5,967 nucleotides of DNA, from positions 1 through 5,967 of the forward strand of contig CAMNNV010000086.1 of assembly GCA_946546075.1 (NCBI GenBank), read 5' to 3'. The notes under the pieces were generated by a model. That model worked only from the letters and a program-made list of their open reading frames with translations, searched no databases and was not told where the DNA came from. The DNA is from an uncultured Bacillota bacterium (GTDB lineage Bacteria; Bacillota; Clostridia; Peptostreptococcales; Anaerovoracaceae). Made by a program: the position numbers and the translations under genes. This document shows, piece after piece, positions 5,274-5,967 of this stretch (positions within the stretch are counted from its first letter, which is position 1; each line of letters begins with the position of its first letter).

Positions 5274-5967
5274 ATGAAAGAACGTTTCGCATCATTTCTG
5301 GTCGCCAGAAGCAAGGTGATCCTCATCATTTTCATCATCCTTGCTCTGGGCTGCGCGGCCCTCATACCTTTTGTGAACGTGAACCGGGATATGACGAAGT
5401 ATCTGCCCCGGGATTCTGCCATGCGCCACGGTCTTGATCTTATGGAGACGGAATTCGGTACCGAAAACTCCAGCACTCTCAAAATCATGTTCGATGATCT
5501 CACGTCTCAGGAGGAGAAGGATCAGGTCCTCTCCCAGCTTGAGGCGGTGAAATACGTGGAGTCCGTGGACTACGAAGCCGGAAATGACGACTACGAAAGA
5601 GACGGGCACACTTTGTATGTGATCAATTCCGACTATGAACAGTACTCCGACGAGGCCAAAGAACTCTGGACCCAGGTGAAGGCTCTCTATGAAGATGAAC
5701 ACGAGATCACCCTCGGGGGCACCATCCACGATTCCAACGAGCTGGGGCTACCTCTGTGGATCGCCATCGCTGCTGTGATCCTGGTATTCGCCATCATCTT
5801 CATCATGGCCAACGCATGGATCGAACCGGTGGCCTTCATGGTGACGGTGGCCATCGCCGTCCTCATCAATATGGGTACCTACGTGTTCTTCCCGAGCATT
5901 TCCAGGACCACTTTCGGCATCGTCGCCATCCTGCAGCTGGCCCTCAGCATGGACTACTCCATCATGC
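5274..5967 (+). CDS. MMPL/RND-family membrane transporter, N-terminal part (cut by window edge)
   Basis: The frame is open from the ATG at 5274 to the right edge, giving 231 residues of a larger protein. Membrane segment 1 is at about 14-34 (KVILIIFIILALGCAALIPF). An extracytoplasmic domain follows from VNVNRDMTKYLPRDS to about residue 157. Three close membrane segments then follow, at about 160-179, 184-204 and 212 onward. The last contains LSMDYSIM (223-231), matching the conserved Asp-Tyr of the MMPL proton relay. It is therefore the same broad family as the protein starting at 583, with alike N-termini, but they are not close copies. An in-frame TAG at 5259 rules out an upstream start. 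The ribosome binding site is weak (AGAAAG, 5260-5265), unlike those of the rib genes. The substrate is unknown, and a link with riboflavin export is not supported by anything seen here. Confidence 0.88.
   Translation, partial: MKERFASFLVARSKVILIIFIILALGCAALIPFVNVNRDMTKYLPRDSAMRHGLDLMETEFGTENSSTLKIMFDDLTSQEEKDQVLSQLEAVKYVESVDYEAGNDDYERDGHTLYVINSDYEQYSDEAKELWTQVKALYEDEHEITLGGTIHDSNELGLPLWIAIAAVILVFAIIFIMANAWIEPVAFMVTVAIAVLINMGTYVFFPSISRTTFGIVAILQLALSMDYSIM

Noticed and set aside
5292..5729. Minus-strand open frame of 145 codons opposite the right MMPL gene
   Set aside because: It is antisense to a protein with clear membrane segments and the MMPL Asp-Tyr motif, and has no domain of its own.
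1..5967. Mobile elements, CRISPR arrays, tRNA or rRNA genes
   Set aside because: Reading both strands showed no regularly spaced repeats, no transposase-like frame and no cloverleaf or rRNA stretches.

Overview
The window looks like chromosomal DNA of a Gram-positive anaerobe of the Clostridia type (Bacillota). This is inferred from four things: roughly even base composition, strong AGGAG-type ribosome binding sites, an FMN riboswitch with transcription-termination control, and a riboflavin operon in the Bacillus subtilis order (ribD-ribE-ribBA-ribH). The genus cannot be named from the sequence alone.

Layout. Bases 1-583 (minus strand) hold the N-terminal part of an MMPL/RND-type membrane protein that runs off the left edge. 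Bases 584-717 hold a hairpin terminator and a probable promoter for that gene. Bases 718-1308 (minus strand) encode a TetR-family regulator. Bases 1309-1404 hold two divergent promoters that share one -35 region: one for tetR, one for the riboflavin operon. Bases 1405-1513 are an FMN (RFN) aptamer. Bases 1514-1636 are its expression platform, with an antiterminator candidate and two successive terminator hairpins. Then come ribD (1637-2737), ribE (2722-3363), ribBA (3387-4673) and ribH (4702-5166), closed by a strong terminator at 5181-5206. From 5274 a second MMPL-type membrane protein begins and runs off the right edge.

How the genes work together. RibBA feeds both arms of riboflavin synthesis. 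Its cyclohydrolase half opens GTP to the pyrimidine precursor, and its other half makes 3,4-dihydroxy-2-butanone 4-phosphate from ribulose 5-phosphate. RibD deaminates and reduces the pyrimidine. A phosphatase not present here removes the phosphate. RibH joins the two arms into lumazine, and RibE dismutates two lumazines to riboflavin. FMN made from riboflavin binds the leader and shuts the operon off. The TetR gene probably controls the MMPL gene downstream of it. Whether it also touches the riboflavin operon or the right-hand MMPL gene is open, though the shared -35 region makes interference between tetR and rib transcription plausible.

No wholly new system is evident. The points most worth checking are the two-terminator riboswitch platform, the shared -35 element, the 25-base near-perfect palindrome between tetR and the MMPL gene, and a cysteine-rich tail on RibBA.
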